This document shows positions 1 to 7,102 of a DNA stretch of 55,584 nt, piece by piece. Source of the DNA: Jejuia pallidilutea. GTDB lineage: Bacteria; Bacteroidota; Bacteroidia; Flavobacteriales; Flavobacteriaceae. Made by a program: the position numbers and the translations under genes. Where the stretch lies: contig NZ_PVEO01000014.1 of assembly GCF_002973595.1 (NCBI RefSeq), positions 1 through 55,584 of the forward strand. Direction: 5' to 3'. How positions within the stretch are numbered: the stretch's first letter is position 1; the number at the start of each line of letters is the position of its first letter. A model generated the notes under the pieces. The model did no database searches, was not told the DNA's origin, and was given only the letters and a program-made list of their open reading frames with translations.

Positions 1-76
1 GGTCTCTACGTGTATATTAACCTTATTCCTCTCTTTGGTTCTTTATGATTAATTTATCTAATTTAGTGAAATGCTA

Positions 77-210
77 AGTTAAGACGTGTATAATTAATGG
101 CTGGTTCTCGCCTACTTACGAAAATCCTCGCGGATTTTCTATTCGGTTTATATTTGCTAATTTAGTTGCTTAAACACGCAACGAAATCATACACAAGACC
201 GTTGTGTGTA
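77..210 (+). repeat. attC-like palindromic element A
   Basis: The left arm GTGTATAATT (86-95) faces the right arm GAAATCATACAC (183-194), so the outer stem is GTGTAT/ATACAC. The right boundary is ACCGTTGTGTGTA (198-210). A perfect small hairpin with a TCGC loop lies at 120-139. The interior (from AATGGCTGG at about 96 to TTAGTTGC at about 170) closely resembles element D. The sequence left of it (1-76) is probably the tail of a preceding cassette; I see no gene there. Confidence 0.6.
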
Positions 211-220
211 ATTTGAGAAC

Positions 221-772
221 ATGAATAGAAAAAGAAAAATTATTCTGGCAATTTCCATAATAATCCTTGGATTTATAACATTTCGATTGTTTTTTATGAG
301 TTACTATCATGACTTTTCGGAATACTTGACCCTTAAGGACAAAATTGTTTGGACGGAGAATAGAAAACTTAAATATTCTGACTTTAATTTTACTACAGAC
401 CCCGAATTAAAAGACCTTGACGCAAGAATAGGACTTCACTCCAGGTTTAATGTAAATGACCCGATTTTATTTAGGTCGCATACAGTTTTTGAGCCTAAAA
501 ACGCAAAAATATCTGACACAACTGACCCAAGAGATTTAAGAGTTGCTCAAGTTAAATTTGATTTACTTGAAGCGTATCGGCGCAGAATGGAAAAAGAAGT
601 TGATAGTTTTAGAAAATTGAGCGTAAAAGATTTAAAAGCATCCGATTTTGATAAAATGCATAGACGTTATTATTCTGATTTTAAAAAAGAATGGTTAAGT
701 TATAATGATTCAATTTATAATATACGCACATTAGAACGTTTGGAAAAGAAAGTAAAAAATGAATTGAAATAA
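221..772 (+). CDS. DUF922-like membrane-anchored protein, apparently lacking the metal-site histidines
   Basis: This is a 183-residue protein with one N-terminal membrane segment (about residues 6-27) and an extracytoplasmic remainder. The segment KIVWTENRKLKYSDF (from about residue 41) followed by a FDLLEAYRRRMEKEV region (about 112-128) resembles flavobacterial DUF922-type proteins, putative secreted zinc proteases. The usual HExxH-type stretch is replaced: where a His-Glu would be expected the sequence reads RVAQVKFD. If the family call is right it is a pseudoenzyme or has another role. The gene fills cassette 1, begins 20 bases after the GTT boundary and ends just before element B. No promoter of its own was found. 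Family assignment is from memory of motif patterns and is tentative; that it is a real gene is likely. Confidence 0.6.
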   Translation: MNRKRKIILAISIIILGFITFRLFFMSYYHDFSEYLTLKDKIVWTENRKLKYSDFNFTTDPELKDLDARIGLHSRFNVNDPILFRSHTVFEPKNAKISDTTDPRDLRVAQVKFDLLEAYRRRMEKEVDSFRKLSVKDLKASDFDKMHRRYYSDFKKEWLSYNDSIYNIRTLERLEKKVKNELK

Positions 773-776
773 AAAC

Positions 777-912
777 TACACACAACACCGGCTATAGTTC
801 ATTGCTTCTGACTTTCCTCTCGGAAAGTCCTCGCAAATTTGCTATCTTCGGTTTATGGCGGAAAATCCTCGCGGATTTTCACGCAACGAAACCATAGCCC
901 AAACCGTTAGGC
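777..912 (+). repeat. attC-like palindromic element B
   Basis: The left arm GGCTATAGTTCATTGC (790-805) pairs with GCAACGAAACCATAGCC (883-899). Both mismatches are A-C on the top strand and therefore G-T wobbles on the bottom strand, leaving one extrahelical base. Two internal perfect hairpins are visible (GACTTTCC/GGAAAGTC near 808-827 and a TCGC-loop hairpin at 861-880). The left end TACACACAAC (777-786) is complementary to the start of cassette 1. The right end is GTTAGGC (906-912), which fits the integron core consensus GTTRRRY. Confidence 0.65.
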
Positions 913-931
913 TCAATTTAACCAACAGAAT

Positions 932-2278
932 ATGATGAAAACAAATAGAAAGACATTAAGCACAATCGTTGTATTCTGTATGCTTTTGCTTTTTGCTTGC
1001 AAACAAGAAGTTCAACGAGCCAAAGAGCTTACTTTAGAAGAGAAAATAACATTAGCTATTGAGTCTAGGAGAATACCCACAGCAAAAGACCATAAAGTAA
1101 GTTTTACGATTCCTGAATCACTCATTGGAAGAGGACCTCAAATAACAGAGGTATTTAGCCATATGGAAAACTATATTCCTACTATTCTGATAGAAAAAGG
1201 AAATACAAAAACAACAAAGCTTCCAGAAAATATTAGTCAAACCCTCGGTCAAGAGATTCTCACCAGTGCCTTCTTTGGAAAGGAAACGTCACTTGACCAA
1301 ATTTGCGATGAAAAACAAGTTAATGGAGTAATTGTTCTTCACAAAGGGCAAGTGGTTTATGAAAGGTATCCAGAAATGGAACCTTCTGACAAGCATTTTT
1401 TGGGCTCTGTAAGTAAAACATTTTTAGGAACCATAATCGCACACTTGGCAGATGAAGGTAAACTTAACGAACAGGATCCTATTGGGAAATATCTTATAGA
1501 GTTTAAAGGTAAGCCATTGGAGAATGTAACTATTGAAAATTTGTTAAGGATGACCTCAGGAATCAACTGCAGAGAAAGCGATGAGGGATCCTTTACTGAC
1601 CCAAACCATTGTTTTTACAAATTACTTCAGCATTCTGCGGTTTATACAGAGCCAAATCCTGGATTTGAAGAGAGCCTAATAGAATTATTGTCCAATTCGG
1701 GAAAAATTGAACCCGCTGGTCAATCCTACGATTATACCTCTGCCAATTCTGTTATTCTGACCACCATCGCCGAAAGAGTTTCTTCCAAACCTTTTCATGA
1801 GTTGGTTCAGGACTATATATGGACAAAAATCGGAGCTGAAGATGACGCAAGGGTAACGCTATCCAGTACTGGTGTTGCTGGAAGTTACGGTCCAATACTA
1901 ATGCGCCTGAGAGATCTGGCTAGATACGGACTGGCCTTTACAGATGATACTACTACAAAAATAGCATCGACACGATATATAAATCAAATTCATACTGGAG
2001 ATAGATCATTATTTAGATCTGAAGGAGGAACAGATCAGCATTTGAGGAAAAAATATTATGAAGATCAAGGTGCAGATTTTCAAAGCTATCATTGGGATGT
2101 GATTTTTGAAGATGGCGACTTCCTTAAAACTGGGTTTGGAGGTCAGGGTCTTTACATATCACCAACAAAAAGATTGGTTATTGCTTTTTTTAGTGCAAAA
2201 AAGAATGAGACGAATAATAACATGTATATGACAGCCCTTGTCCGTAGTTTGGCATTACTTGAGCAATTTAAAGAATAA
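932..2278 (+). CDS. Serine hydrolase lipoprotein, beta-lactamase/class C family
   Basis: This 448-residue protein has a lipoprotein signal peptide ending LLFAC (Cys23), so it is probably membrane-anchored. The serine hydrolase (DUF/AmpC-like) fold is supported by the SVSK motif (Ser159 to Lys162), a YTSAN tyrosine motif near residue 268 and a KTGFGGQG motif near residue 398 that corresponds to the K/H-T-G box. Family members include beta-lactamases, D-aminopeptidases and esterases; substrate cannot be told, and resistance should not be assumed. ATG is doubled at 932/935, and either may be used. It is the only gene of cassette 2, bounded by GTTAGGC at 906 and element C, and is unrelated to its neighbours. 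Confidence 0.85.
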   Translation: MMKTNRKTLSTIVVFCMLLLFACKQEVQRAKELTLEEKITLAIESRRIPTAKDHKVSFTIPESLIGRGPQITEVFSHMENYIPTILIEKGNTKTTKLPENISQTLGQEILTSAFFGKETSLDQICDEKQVNGVIVLHKGQVVYERYPEMEPSDKHFLGSVSKTFLGTIIAHLADEGKLNEQDPIGKYLIEFKGKPLENVTIENLLRMTSGINCRESDEGSFTDPNHCFYKLLQHSAVYTEPNPGFEESLIELLSNSGKIEPAGQSYDYTSANSVILTTIAERVSSKPFHELVQDYIWTKIGAEDDARVTLSSTGVAGSYGPILMRLRDLARYGLAFTDDTTTKIASTRYINQIHTGDRSLFRSEGGTDQHLRKKYYEDQGADFQSYHWDVIFEDGDFLKTGFGGQGLYISPTKRLVIAFFSAKKNETNNNMYMTALVRSLALLEQFKE

Positions 2279-2286
2279 ATTACTAT

Positions 2287-2424
2287 GCACAACAACGGCT
2301 ATAGTTCATTACGGCTGAAATTCCTAATCGGAATTTCGAGCCTTTTTGCTAAATTTATGGTTACTACGGAATGATACTCGCGTACCATTTCGTAACGAAA
2401 CCATAGCCAAAACCGTTGTAAAAC
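2287..2424 (+). repeat. attC-like palindromic element C
   Basis: The left arm GGCTATAGTTCATTAC (2297-2312) pairs with GTAACGAAACCATAGCC (2392-2408). Compared with element B, the inner base pair has changed on both arms (GC to AC on the left, GC to GT on the right), a compensatory change. Internal hairpins occur at GAAATTCC/GGAATTTC (about 2316-2336) and around a TCGC loop near 2378. The right boundary is CCGTTGTAAAAC (2413-2424). An open frame on the minus strand inside it is not credited as a gene. Confidence 0.65.
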
Positions 2425-2452
2425 ATAATCAACCAAACTCAAAAAGTACATA

Positions 2453-3520
2453 ATGAAAAAACTGATTCTAATTACGAACATATTCATAAGCTTTGTTGTA
2501 CAAGGTCAAGAATATGCATTCATACCTGACAGTCTAAAACTGCTGCCCATACAAAAACTTGCGAAAAAACAGCCACCCGAAGATTTTAAGCCAGTATTCT
2601 ATGAAGATGGCACAAAAGCAAACTTCAAAGAAGTATTGCCGCTAATTATGGAAAATAAGTTAAAGCCCTTAATGTTCGTTGACAAAAACGGAAATTACAA
2701 AGCTTTAGTTGTTAAGAACCTAACGAAAAACGAAGACATAAAGATTGAATATGAAAACATACCTGAATCATTAACAAAATCGGGCTATTCATTCGGAAAT
2801 CCAGATAGCAATATAGTAATCATTTATTTACAAGGTGGACCAGTAAATTATCTTACCACCTATGGGTTTGAAGCCTTAATGAATATTTCAGGTGGAATTG
2901 ATGATAACAATTATTTTTTGGTAAATATGCGTGAATCACAAACAATGTATCCAGAAGAAACAGAAAGGGAAGAAATAACTTGGGAACGAGCAAAAAAGTA
3001 TAATACTGAAACAGCTAAAACGCTTTATAAACTCATAAGTTTCTTTAAATCACAAAATAAAAAAGTTTATGTTGTTGGTGGGTCTTATGGTTCTTTTGTT
3101 GGTCTAAAATCCATTGCTGACTACAAGAATATCGCTGATGGATATTTGTTAATGGTAGGCAGACTGGATATGACACAGGAAGTAAGCAATGCCTATTCTA
3201 AAGGACTAAAAGCACAATTTGAAGAGGACGCTATAACACCTATTGTAGGTGAAAAGTCTGATAATATTTATACGGTAAATATGAGAAAAATAGCCTCTGC
3301 ATTAAGTAGAGATGAGAAATATACTGAGTTGCTGAAAGACACCGACCTATCAAATGTCACCTACATTTATAGTGAAATAGACCAAAGCGTTGGAAAATTA
3401 ACAGAAAAAGAAATAGCATTTCTCAAATCAAAAAACGCTGAAGTAGTAAATGTAAAAATTGAACACGGAAAGTATACGGAACTTTTAAAAGAAGGATTGA
3501 AAATTTTGTTAAATGATTAA
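2453..3520 (+). CDS. Secreted alpha/beta hydrolase-fold protein
   Basis: This 355-residue protein has a short N-terminal signal peptide (about residues 1-18, ending VVQGQ). An alpha/beta hydrolase fold is indicated by YLQGGP (residues 125-130, in the position of the HGGP oxyanion segment) and by VVGGSYGS with the presumed nucleophile Ser211. A candidate acid is Asp near 310 (SEIDQS), and a candidate base is His near 339 (IEHGKY). It could be an esterase, aminopeptidase or thioesterase; the substrate is unknown. It is the only gene of cassette 3, between GTT at 2415 and the complementary end at 3538. Confidence 0.75.
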   Translation: MKKLILITNIFISFVVQGQEYAFIPDSLKLLPIQKLAKKQPPEDFKPVFYEDGTKANFKEVLPLIMENKLKPLMFVDKNGNYKALVVKNLTKNEDIKIEYENIPESLTKSGYSFGNPDSNIVIIYLQGGPVNYLTTYGFEALMNISGGIDDNNYFLVNMRESQTMYPEETEREEITWERAKKYNTETAKTLYKLISFFKSQNKKVYVVGGSYGSFVGLKSIADYKNIADGYLLMVGRLDMTQEVSNAYSKGLKAQFEEDAITPIVGEKSDNIYTVNMRKIASALSRDEKYTELLKDTDLSNVTYIYSEIDQSVGKLTEKEIAFLKSKNAEVVNVKIEHGKYTELLKEGLKILLND

Positions 3521-3537
3521 AATTTATTAAAAATTAA

Positions 3538-3665
3538 GTTTTACAAACTTAAAATCACTTTAAATAATGGCTAGTAATCGCCTACTCATGAAGATACTAT
3601 GGAATTTCTATTCGTTTTACATTTACTAACTTAGTTGCCAAACTACACTCAAACCGCTTTGGCAA
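3538..3665 (+). repeat. attC-like element D at the end of the array
   Basis: The left end GTTTTACAAAC (3538-3548) is complementary, with one extra A, to the beginning of cassette 3. The interior shares long stretches with element A (AATGGCTAG, TCGCCTACT, TTTCTATTCG, TTAGTTGC). Its outer stem is much poorer than in A-C, and the right boundary reads CCGCTTTGG rather than CCGTT. It may be a degenerate terminal site. It lies within 30 bases of the pheS stop codon. Confidence 0.45.
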
Positions 3666-3678
3666 TATTAAAAACGAC

Positions 3679-4698
3679 TTAAAAAGCGCTTTTAAACTGT
3701 TCTAAAAACCTAACATCGTTTTCACTCAACAAACGAATATCGCTTATTTGATGCAGCAATAAGGCTATTCTGTCTATTCCCATACCAAAGGCAAAACCAG
3801 AATACTCCTTAGAATCGATGCCACAGTTTTCCAATACATTAGGGTCTACCATACCGCAGCCCATAATTTCTAACCAACCTGTGCCCTTGGTCATTTTATA
3901 ATCGGTTTCGGTTTCTAAGCCCCAATACACATCTACCTCGGCACTTGGTTCTGTAAACGGGAAGTAACTTGGGCGTAAACGTATTTTGCTTTTTCCAAAC
4001 ATCTCGGTAGTAAAATGTTGCAGGGTTTGTTTTAAATCTGCAAAACTTACATCTTTATCTATATACAAACCTTCTACTTGGTGGAAAAAACAATGCGAAC
4101 GCGCCGAAATAGCCTCGTTTCTATATACACGTCCTGGAGAAATGGTTCTAATTGGTGGTTTATTATTTTCCATGTAGCGCACTTGTACAGAACTGGTATG
4201 TGTACGCAATAAAATATCAGGATTGGTTTGAATAAAAAATGTATCCTGCATATCGCGTGCCGGATGGTGTTCTGGCAAATTAAGTGCCGTAAAGTTATGC
4301 CAATCGTCTTCAATCTCTGGCCCTTCACTTACGTTAAATCCAATACGCGAAAATATATCGATAATTTGATTTTTTACTATGGAAATAGGGTGACGCGCAC
4401 CTATTTCTATTGGCTGTCCAGGACGCGATAAATCGCCATAAACCCCTTTTACCTCTTCCTTACTTTCTAATTCTTCTTTTAAGGTGTTTACTTTTTCCTC
4501 AGCAGTTTTCTTAAGTTTATTAATGGTTTGTCCAAATTCTTTCTTTTGGTCGTTTGCCACATTTTTAAACTCAGCAAAATATTGGTTTAACAACCCTTTT
4601 TTACCTAAATATTTTATACGGAAAGCTTCTACCTCTTCTTTTGTTTGCGCTTTAAACGCCTCGGCTTCTGCAATGAGTTCTTGTATTTTATCTATCAT
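3679..4698 (-). CDS. pheS: Phenylalanine-tRNA ligase alpha subunit
   Basis: PheS, with PheT (not in this window), charges tRNA-Phe in the cytoplasm. The 339-residue length is normal. The N-terminal coiled coil (about residues 1-85) binds tRNA. The class II catalytic core follows, with recognisable motif 2 region (RTHTSSVQVRYM, then RVYRNEAISARSH near 190-205), the VEGL segment, and motif 3 as GFAFGMGIDRIALL near 302-315. The ATG at 4698 gives the standard MIDKIQEL start. A TAnnTTTG promoter lies 42 bases upstream. Its 3' end faces the cassette array. Confidence 0.97.
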   Translation of the reverse strand: MIDKIQELIAEAEAFKAQTKEEVEAFRIKYLGKKGLLNQYFAEFKNVANDQKKEFGQTINKLKKTAEEKVNTLKEELESKEEVKGVYGDLSRPGQPIEIGARHPISIVKNQIIDIFSRIGFNVSEGPEIEDDWHNFTALNLPEHHPARDMQDTFFIQTNPDILLRTHTSSVQVRYMENNKPPIRTISPGRVYRNEAISARSHCFFHQVEGLYIDKDVSFADLKQTLQHFTTEMFGKSKIRLRPSYFPFTEPSAEVDVYWGLETETDYKMTKGTGWLEIMGCGMVDPNVLENCGIDSKEYSGFAFGMGIDRIALLLHQISDIRLLSENDVRFLEQFKSAF

Positions 4699-4739
4699 AA
4701 TACTTTATGCTGAATTTATTTCAGTACCAAAAATGATGG

Positions 4740-4747
4740 CAAATTTA
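4740..4747 (-). promoter_or_regulatory. Candidate -7 box for pheS
   Basis: On the minus strand this reads TAAATTTG, a perfect match to the Bacteroidetes -7 consensus TAnnTTTG, 42 bases before the pheS start. No clear -33 TTTG was assigned. Confidence 0.4.
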
Positions 4748-5045
4748 ATGAAATTATCAACATTACTGGGAGTAAACGGCAAAGTAATCTTTAAAAATTA
4801 AGAGATTGCCATATTACAAAAAAAGTGTAACTCTTAATAACACTATGGCTGGCTTTAGTTAGAGTTTTAAACGATTTTTATGTTATTTCGAATCCTGCCA
4901 ACAGATGAGCATACAACACCACAAAGCAACTGCCACAATTTTTATATTCACTATGTTTTTGTTTAAAACAAGAATTAATGAGTAAAGCCTTTTTTTAATT
5001 TACAATTTTGATAAAAAAATAAGAATTACTAGAAGTAATGGTGCT
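4748..5045. other. AT-rich intergenic region without a credited gene
   Basis: The stretch between pheS and the minus-strand gene ending at 5046 contains only short open frames (the longest plausible is about 26 codons near 4910) and AT-rich spacer. I see no RNA gene or clear repeat. Confidence 0.5.
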
Positions 5046-5402
5046 TTAGGTAATATATTCGGTTTCTAAAAAATAGTTAACTATGGCTTCTTTCATTAAA
5101 ACAGATTGCTCACCTGCTTTTAAAAACGGAAGTGCCTCTAAGGTTTTGTAATGTGGCCAACCCTCATCGTCTACAAAATCGAGCTCGTAATAGCCATACG
5201 GAGAAAGCAGCTTACAAATTGCAATATGCATGAGATCTAGCTTTTGATCTTTTTTAAACGTTCTGTTTAATTGCCCTAATTCTTGCACACCTATAAGATA
5301 AATTATAGCATCAAGATCTAAAATATCGCCATCTGCGAATTGGTTAGATAGTTTTTGCACTACCAATCCCCATCGTTCTTTTAATTTTTCGTCTCTAGAC
5401 AT
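5046..5402 (-). CDS. Small conserved protein of unknown function
   Basis: This is a 118-residue soluble protein with no signal peptide or membrane segment. It has a regular mix of hydrophobic and acidic stretches, such as DLDAIIYLIGVQELG and the C-terminal half LMHIAICKLLSPYGYYELDFVDDEGWPHY. I do not recognise a named domain. The codon pattern, strong start context and proteins of this appearance beside pheS and cvpA in flavobacteria suggest a real gene. Upstream it is divergent from cvpA, with 170 bases between them. Confidence 0.7.
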   Translation of the reverse strand: MSRDEKLKERWGLVVQKLSNQFADGDILDLDAIIYLIGVQELGQLNRTFKKDQKLDLMHIAICKLLSPYGYYELDFVDDEGWPHYKTLEALPFLKAGEQSVLMKEAIVNYFLETEYIT

Positions 5403-5549
5403 TTATCTGTTTTATCAATATAAGAAATTCCCTTTACTATTTAAGGAAGCATTTAACTGTTACTATTGTATTGGCAATAATGCTTACATATATTGCGTTT
5501 CACATACTTAAAGTTGCAAAGTTAGTAAACCTAGGTATTAGTATTATTC

Positions 5550-5557
5550 TATATTTG
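5550..5557 (+). promoter_or_regulatory. Candidate -7 box for cvpA
   Basis: TATATTTG matches TAnnTTTG and ends 15 bases before the ATG at 5573. This placement makes the upstream ATG at 5471 unlikely to be the real start. Confidence 0.45.
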
Positions 5558-5572
5558 TTTAAATTTACAGAC

Positions 5573-6091
5573 ATGGCAGTTATTGATATTATTCTTGGAG
5601 CACTCATTTTATTTGGAATAATTCGCGGTTTTATGAAAGGCCTTTTTGTGGAAGTAGCATCGCTTGCTGCTTTAGTTGCTGGCGTGTATGGCGCCATTCA
5701 TTTTAGTAATTTTGCTGCCGAATTTTTAATGGAAAAAGTAACTTGGGACGAAAAGTACATTAATATTGTAGCATTTGCCATTACTTTTATAATTATAGTG
5801 TTAGCTATTGCACTTGCTGGAAAAGCCCTAACTAAACTGGCTAATTTTGCAGCTTTAGGTATTATAAATAAAGTGCTAGGTGCTGTTTTTGGTGGTTTAA
5901 AAATTGGCGTAATTTTAAGCGTTATTCTTATGGTTTTTAGTAATTTGAATAACACAATACCGTTTGCAAGTGATGATGATTTAGAGCATTCTGTTTTATA
6001 TGAACCCGTAAAATCTTTAGCCCCAATGATTTTTCCAAACCTTTTAAAGAAAGAGGAAAACACTAAGGCTAACACTAAACAAACCGTTTAA
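5573..6091 (+). CDS. CvpA family inner-membrane protein
   Basis: CvpA-like proteins are small polytopic membrane proteins named after colicin V production; their exact role is unsettled. From the ATG at 5573 the protein has 172 residues and begins MAVIDIILGALILFGIIRG, which is how the family normally begins, with the conserved glycine-rich GFMKGLFVE segment after the first helix. Four membrane helices are visible (about residues 3-20, 27-45, 60-85 and 100-125), followed by a charged, Lys-rich tail. A longer frame from 5471 exists but adds a stretch that overlaps the candidate promoter, so I reject it. Its stop overlaps that of the convergent LysR gene in a TTAA. Confidence 0.85.
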   Translation: MAVIDIILGALILFGIIRGFMKGLFVEVASLAALVAGVYGAIHFSNFAAEFLMEKVTWDEKYINIVAFAITFIIIVLAIALAGKALTKLANFAALGIINKVLGAVFGGLKIGVILSVILMVFSNLNNTIPFASDDDLEHSVLYEPVKSLAPMIFPNLLKKEENTKANTKQTV

Positions 6092-7014
6092 TACTGTTCC
6101 ATCCATTTAAAAAATTTGTTGTAAACCTTATCTTTTTCTTGTTTTACATAATCTAAAAAGGCTAAAGCCACTGGCGATAAATTCTTCTTTTTTAACCATA
6201 TTAATTTCCATTGCGATTCTAAAGGCAATCCTTTTACCGGAATAATTTTTAGTTCGTTTTGCGATAATTCGTTTTTAATGCTTAATAATGAAACGATAGA
6301 CATACCAATATCTGCAACAACCGCTTGTTTTATAGCTTCATTGGTTGTTAGCTCTAATTTTATTTTGGGTTGAATGTGTTGTTCTGCAAAAAATTCTTGC
6401 ATTGTAAATCGTGTTCCAGAGCCTTCTTCGCGATAAATTAGTGGAATTCTATTAAATATCGATTTGTCTTCTATACTTTTAATATTTAAGCTATTGCTAG
6501 AAGCTGCCACTAAATGCAGTTTATTAATCATAATGGGCTCTTCGTACAAATCTAGATGCTTGGGACTAATAGTTACCAAAGAAAAATCTACTTCGTTTTG
6601 CTCTAAGTCTTTAATAACATTGGTTTTGTTTGATACATCAAGCACCAAATCTATTTGCGGATGCTGTTTTAAAAATCCATTTAAAAAATAAGGCATTACA
6701 TAATTTCCTGTAGACACTACCGATATTCTTAATTTCCCAGACAGTAATCCTTTAAATGCTTGTGTTTTATAATCTATAGTTCCTACTTGGTTTAAAATAG
6801 ATTCTGCAATATTGTAAATTTCACTACCAAAATTGGTAACGTATAACTGCCTACCAATAACCTCGGTTAATGGAATATCAAACTGATCTTGAAAGTTTTT
6901 AAGTTGTATGGAAGCCGCGGGCTGCGTCATATTCAACTCTTCGGCAGCTTTGGTAATGCTTTTCTTTTGAACAATTACGCTAAATACCTTTAATTGGTGT
7001 AATGTGAAATTCAT
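6088..7014 (-). CDS. LysR family regulator, probably of the inorganic-carbon genes
   Basis: This 308-residue protein has an N-terminal winged helix-turn-helix (about residues 1-60, with KKSITKAAEELNMTQPAASIQLKNFQ) and a periplasmic-binding-protein-like effector domain (about 90-300). The overall look is of the CbbR/CmpR/YeiE branch. It is divergent from the sbtA-like gene with 88 bases between starts, the classic arrangement for a LysR protein controlling its neighbour. By analogy with CmpR and CbbR, its ligand could be a metabolite reporting carbon limitation; this is inference from context. Confidence 0.88.
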   Translation of the reverse strand: MNFTLHQLKVFSVIVQKKSITKAAEELNMTQPAASIQLKNFQDQFDIPLTEVIGRQLYVTNFGSEIYNIAESILNQVGTIDYKTQAFKGLLSGKLRISVVSTGNYVMPYFLNGFLKQHPQIDLVLDVSNKTNVIKDLEQNEVDFSLVTISPKHLDLYEEPIMINKLHLVAASSNSLNIKSIEDKSIFNRIPLIYREEGSGTRFTMQEFFAEQHIQPKIKLELTTNEAIKQAVVADIGMSIVSLLSIKNELSQNELKIIPVKGLPLESQWKLIWLKKKNLSPVALAFLDYVKQEKDKVYNKFFKWMEQY

Positions 7015-7072
7015 AAAATGTATTTATGTTTTTGATAACAAAATTAAATAAAAATATATGAAATAGATAAAA

Positions 7073-7080
7073 TACTTTTG
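7073..7080 (+). promoter_or_regulatory. Candidate -7 box of the sbtA-like gene
   Basis: TACTTTTG matches TAnnTTTG 22 bases before the ATG at 7103. The AT-rich 7015-7072 segment between the two divergent genes is where LysR binding would be expected; I could not define a convincing T-N11-A dyad. Confidence 0.45.
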
Positions 7081-7102
7081 CGCCAACTTTTAAACAAACT
7101 AT

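Larger units (their letters stand above)
77..3665. mobile_element. Integron-like array of three single-gene cassettes
   Basis: Three plus-strand genes with unrelated products each sit alone between imperfectly palindromic elements of about 110-140 bases (A, about 77-210; B, 777-912; C, 2287-2424; D, about 3538-3665). Each right edge of A, B and C carries CCGTT followed by variable bases. The cassette starts and ends are complementary: GTTGTGTGTA at 201-210 is the exact reverse complement of 777-786, and GTTGTAAAAC at 2415-2424 matches the complement of 3538-3548 except for one extra A. The middle cassette (906-2293) matches only at 5 of 7 bases. This is the R'/R'' geometry known for integron cassettes. 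No integrase gene lies in the window, so the recombinase is unknown and the assignment is inference. The array ends against the 3' end of pheS. Confidence 0.6.

Noticed and set aside
932-2278. Antibiotic-resistance call for the cassette serine hydrolase
   Set aside because: The motifs show only the fold; many members are peptidases or esterases.
2299-2487. Minus-strand open frame across element C
   Set aside because: It lies in the palindromic element and overlaps the start of the alpha/beta hydrolase gene; no protein-like features.
5471-5572. Longer start for the CvpA gene
   Set aside because: The added part overlaps a TAnnTTTG promoter box, and family members begin at the ATG at 5573.
7015-7072. 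LysR T-N11-A operator in the sbtA promoter
   Set aside because: The segment is too AT-rich to define a specific dyad; several weak candidates, none convincing.
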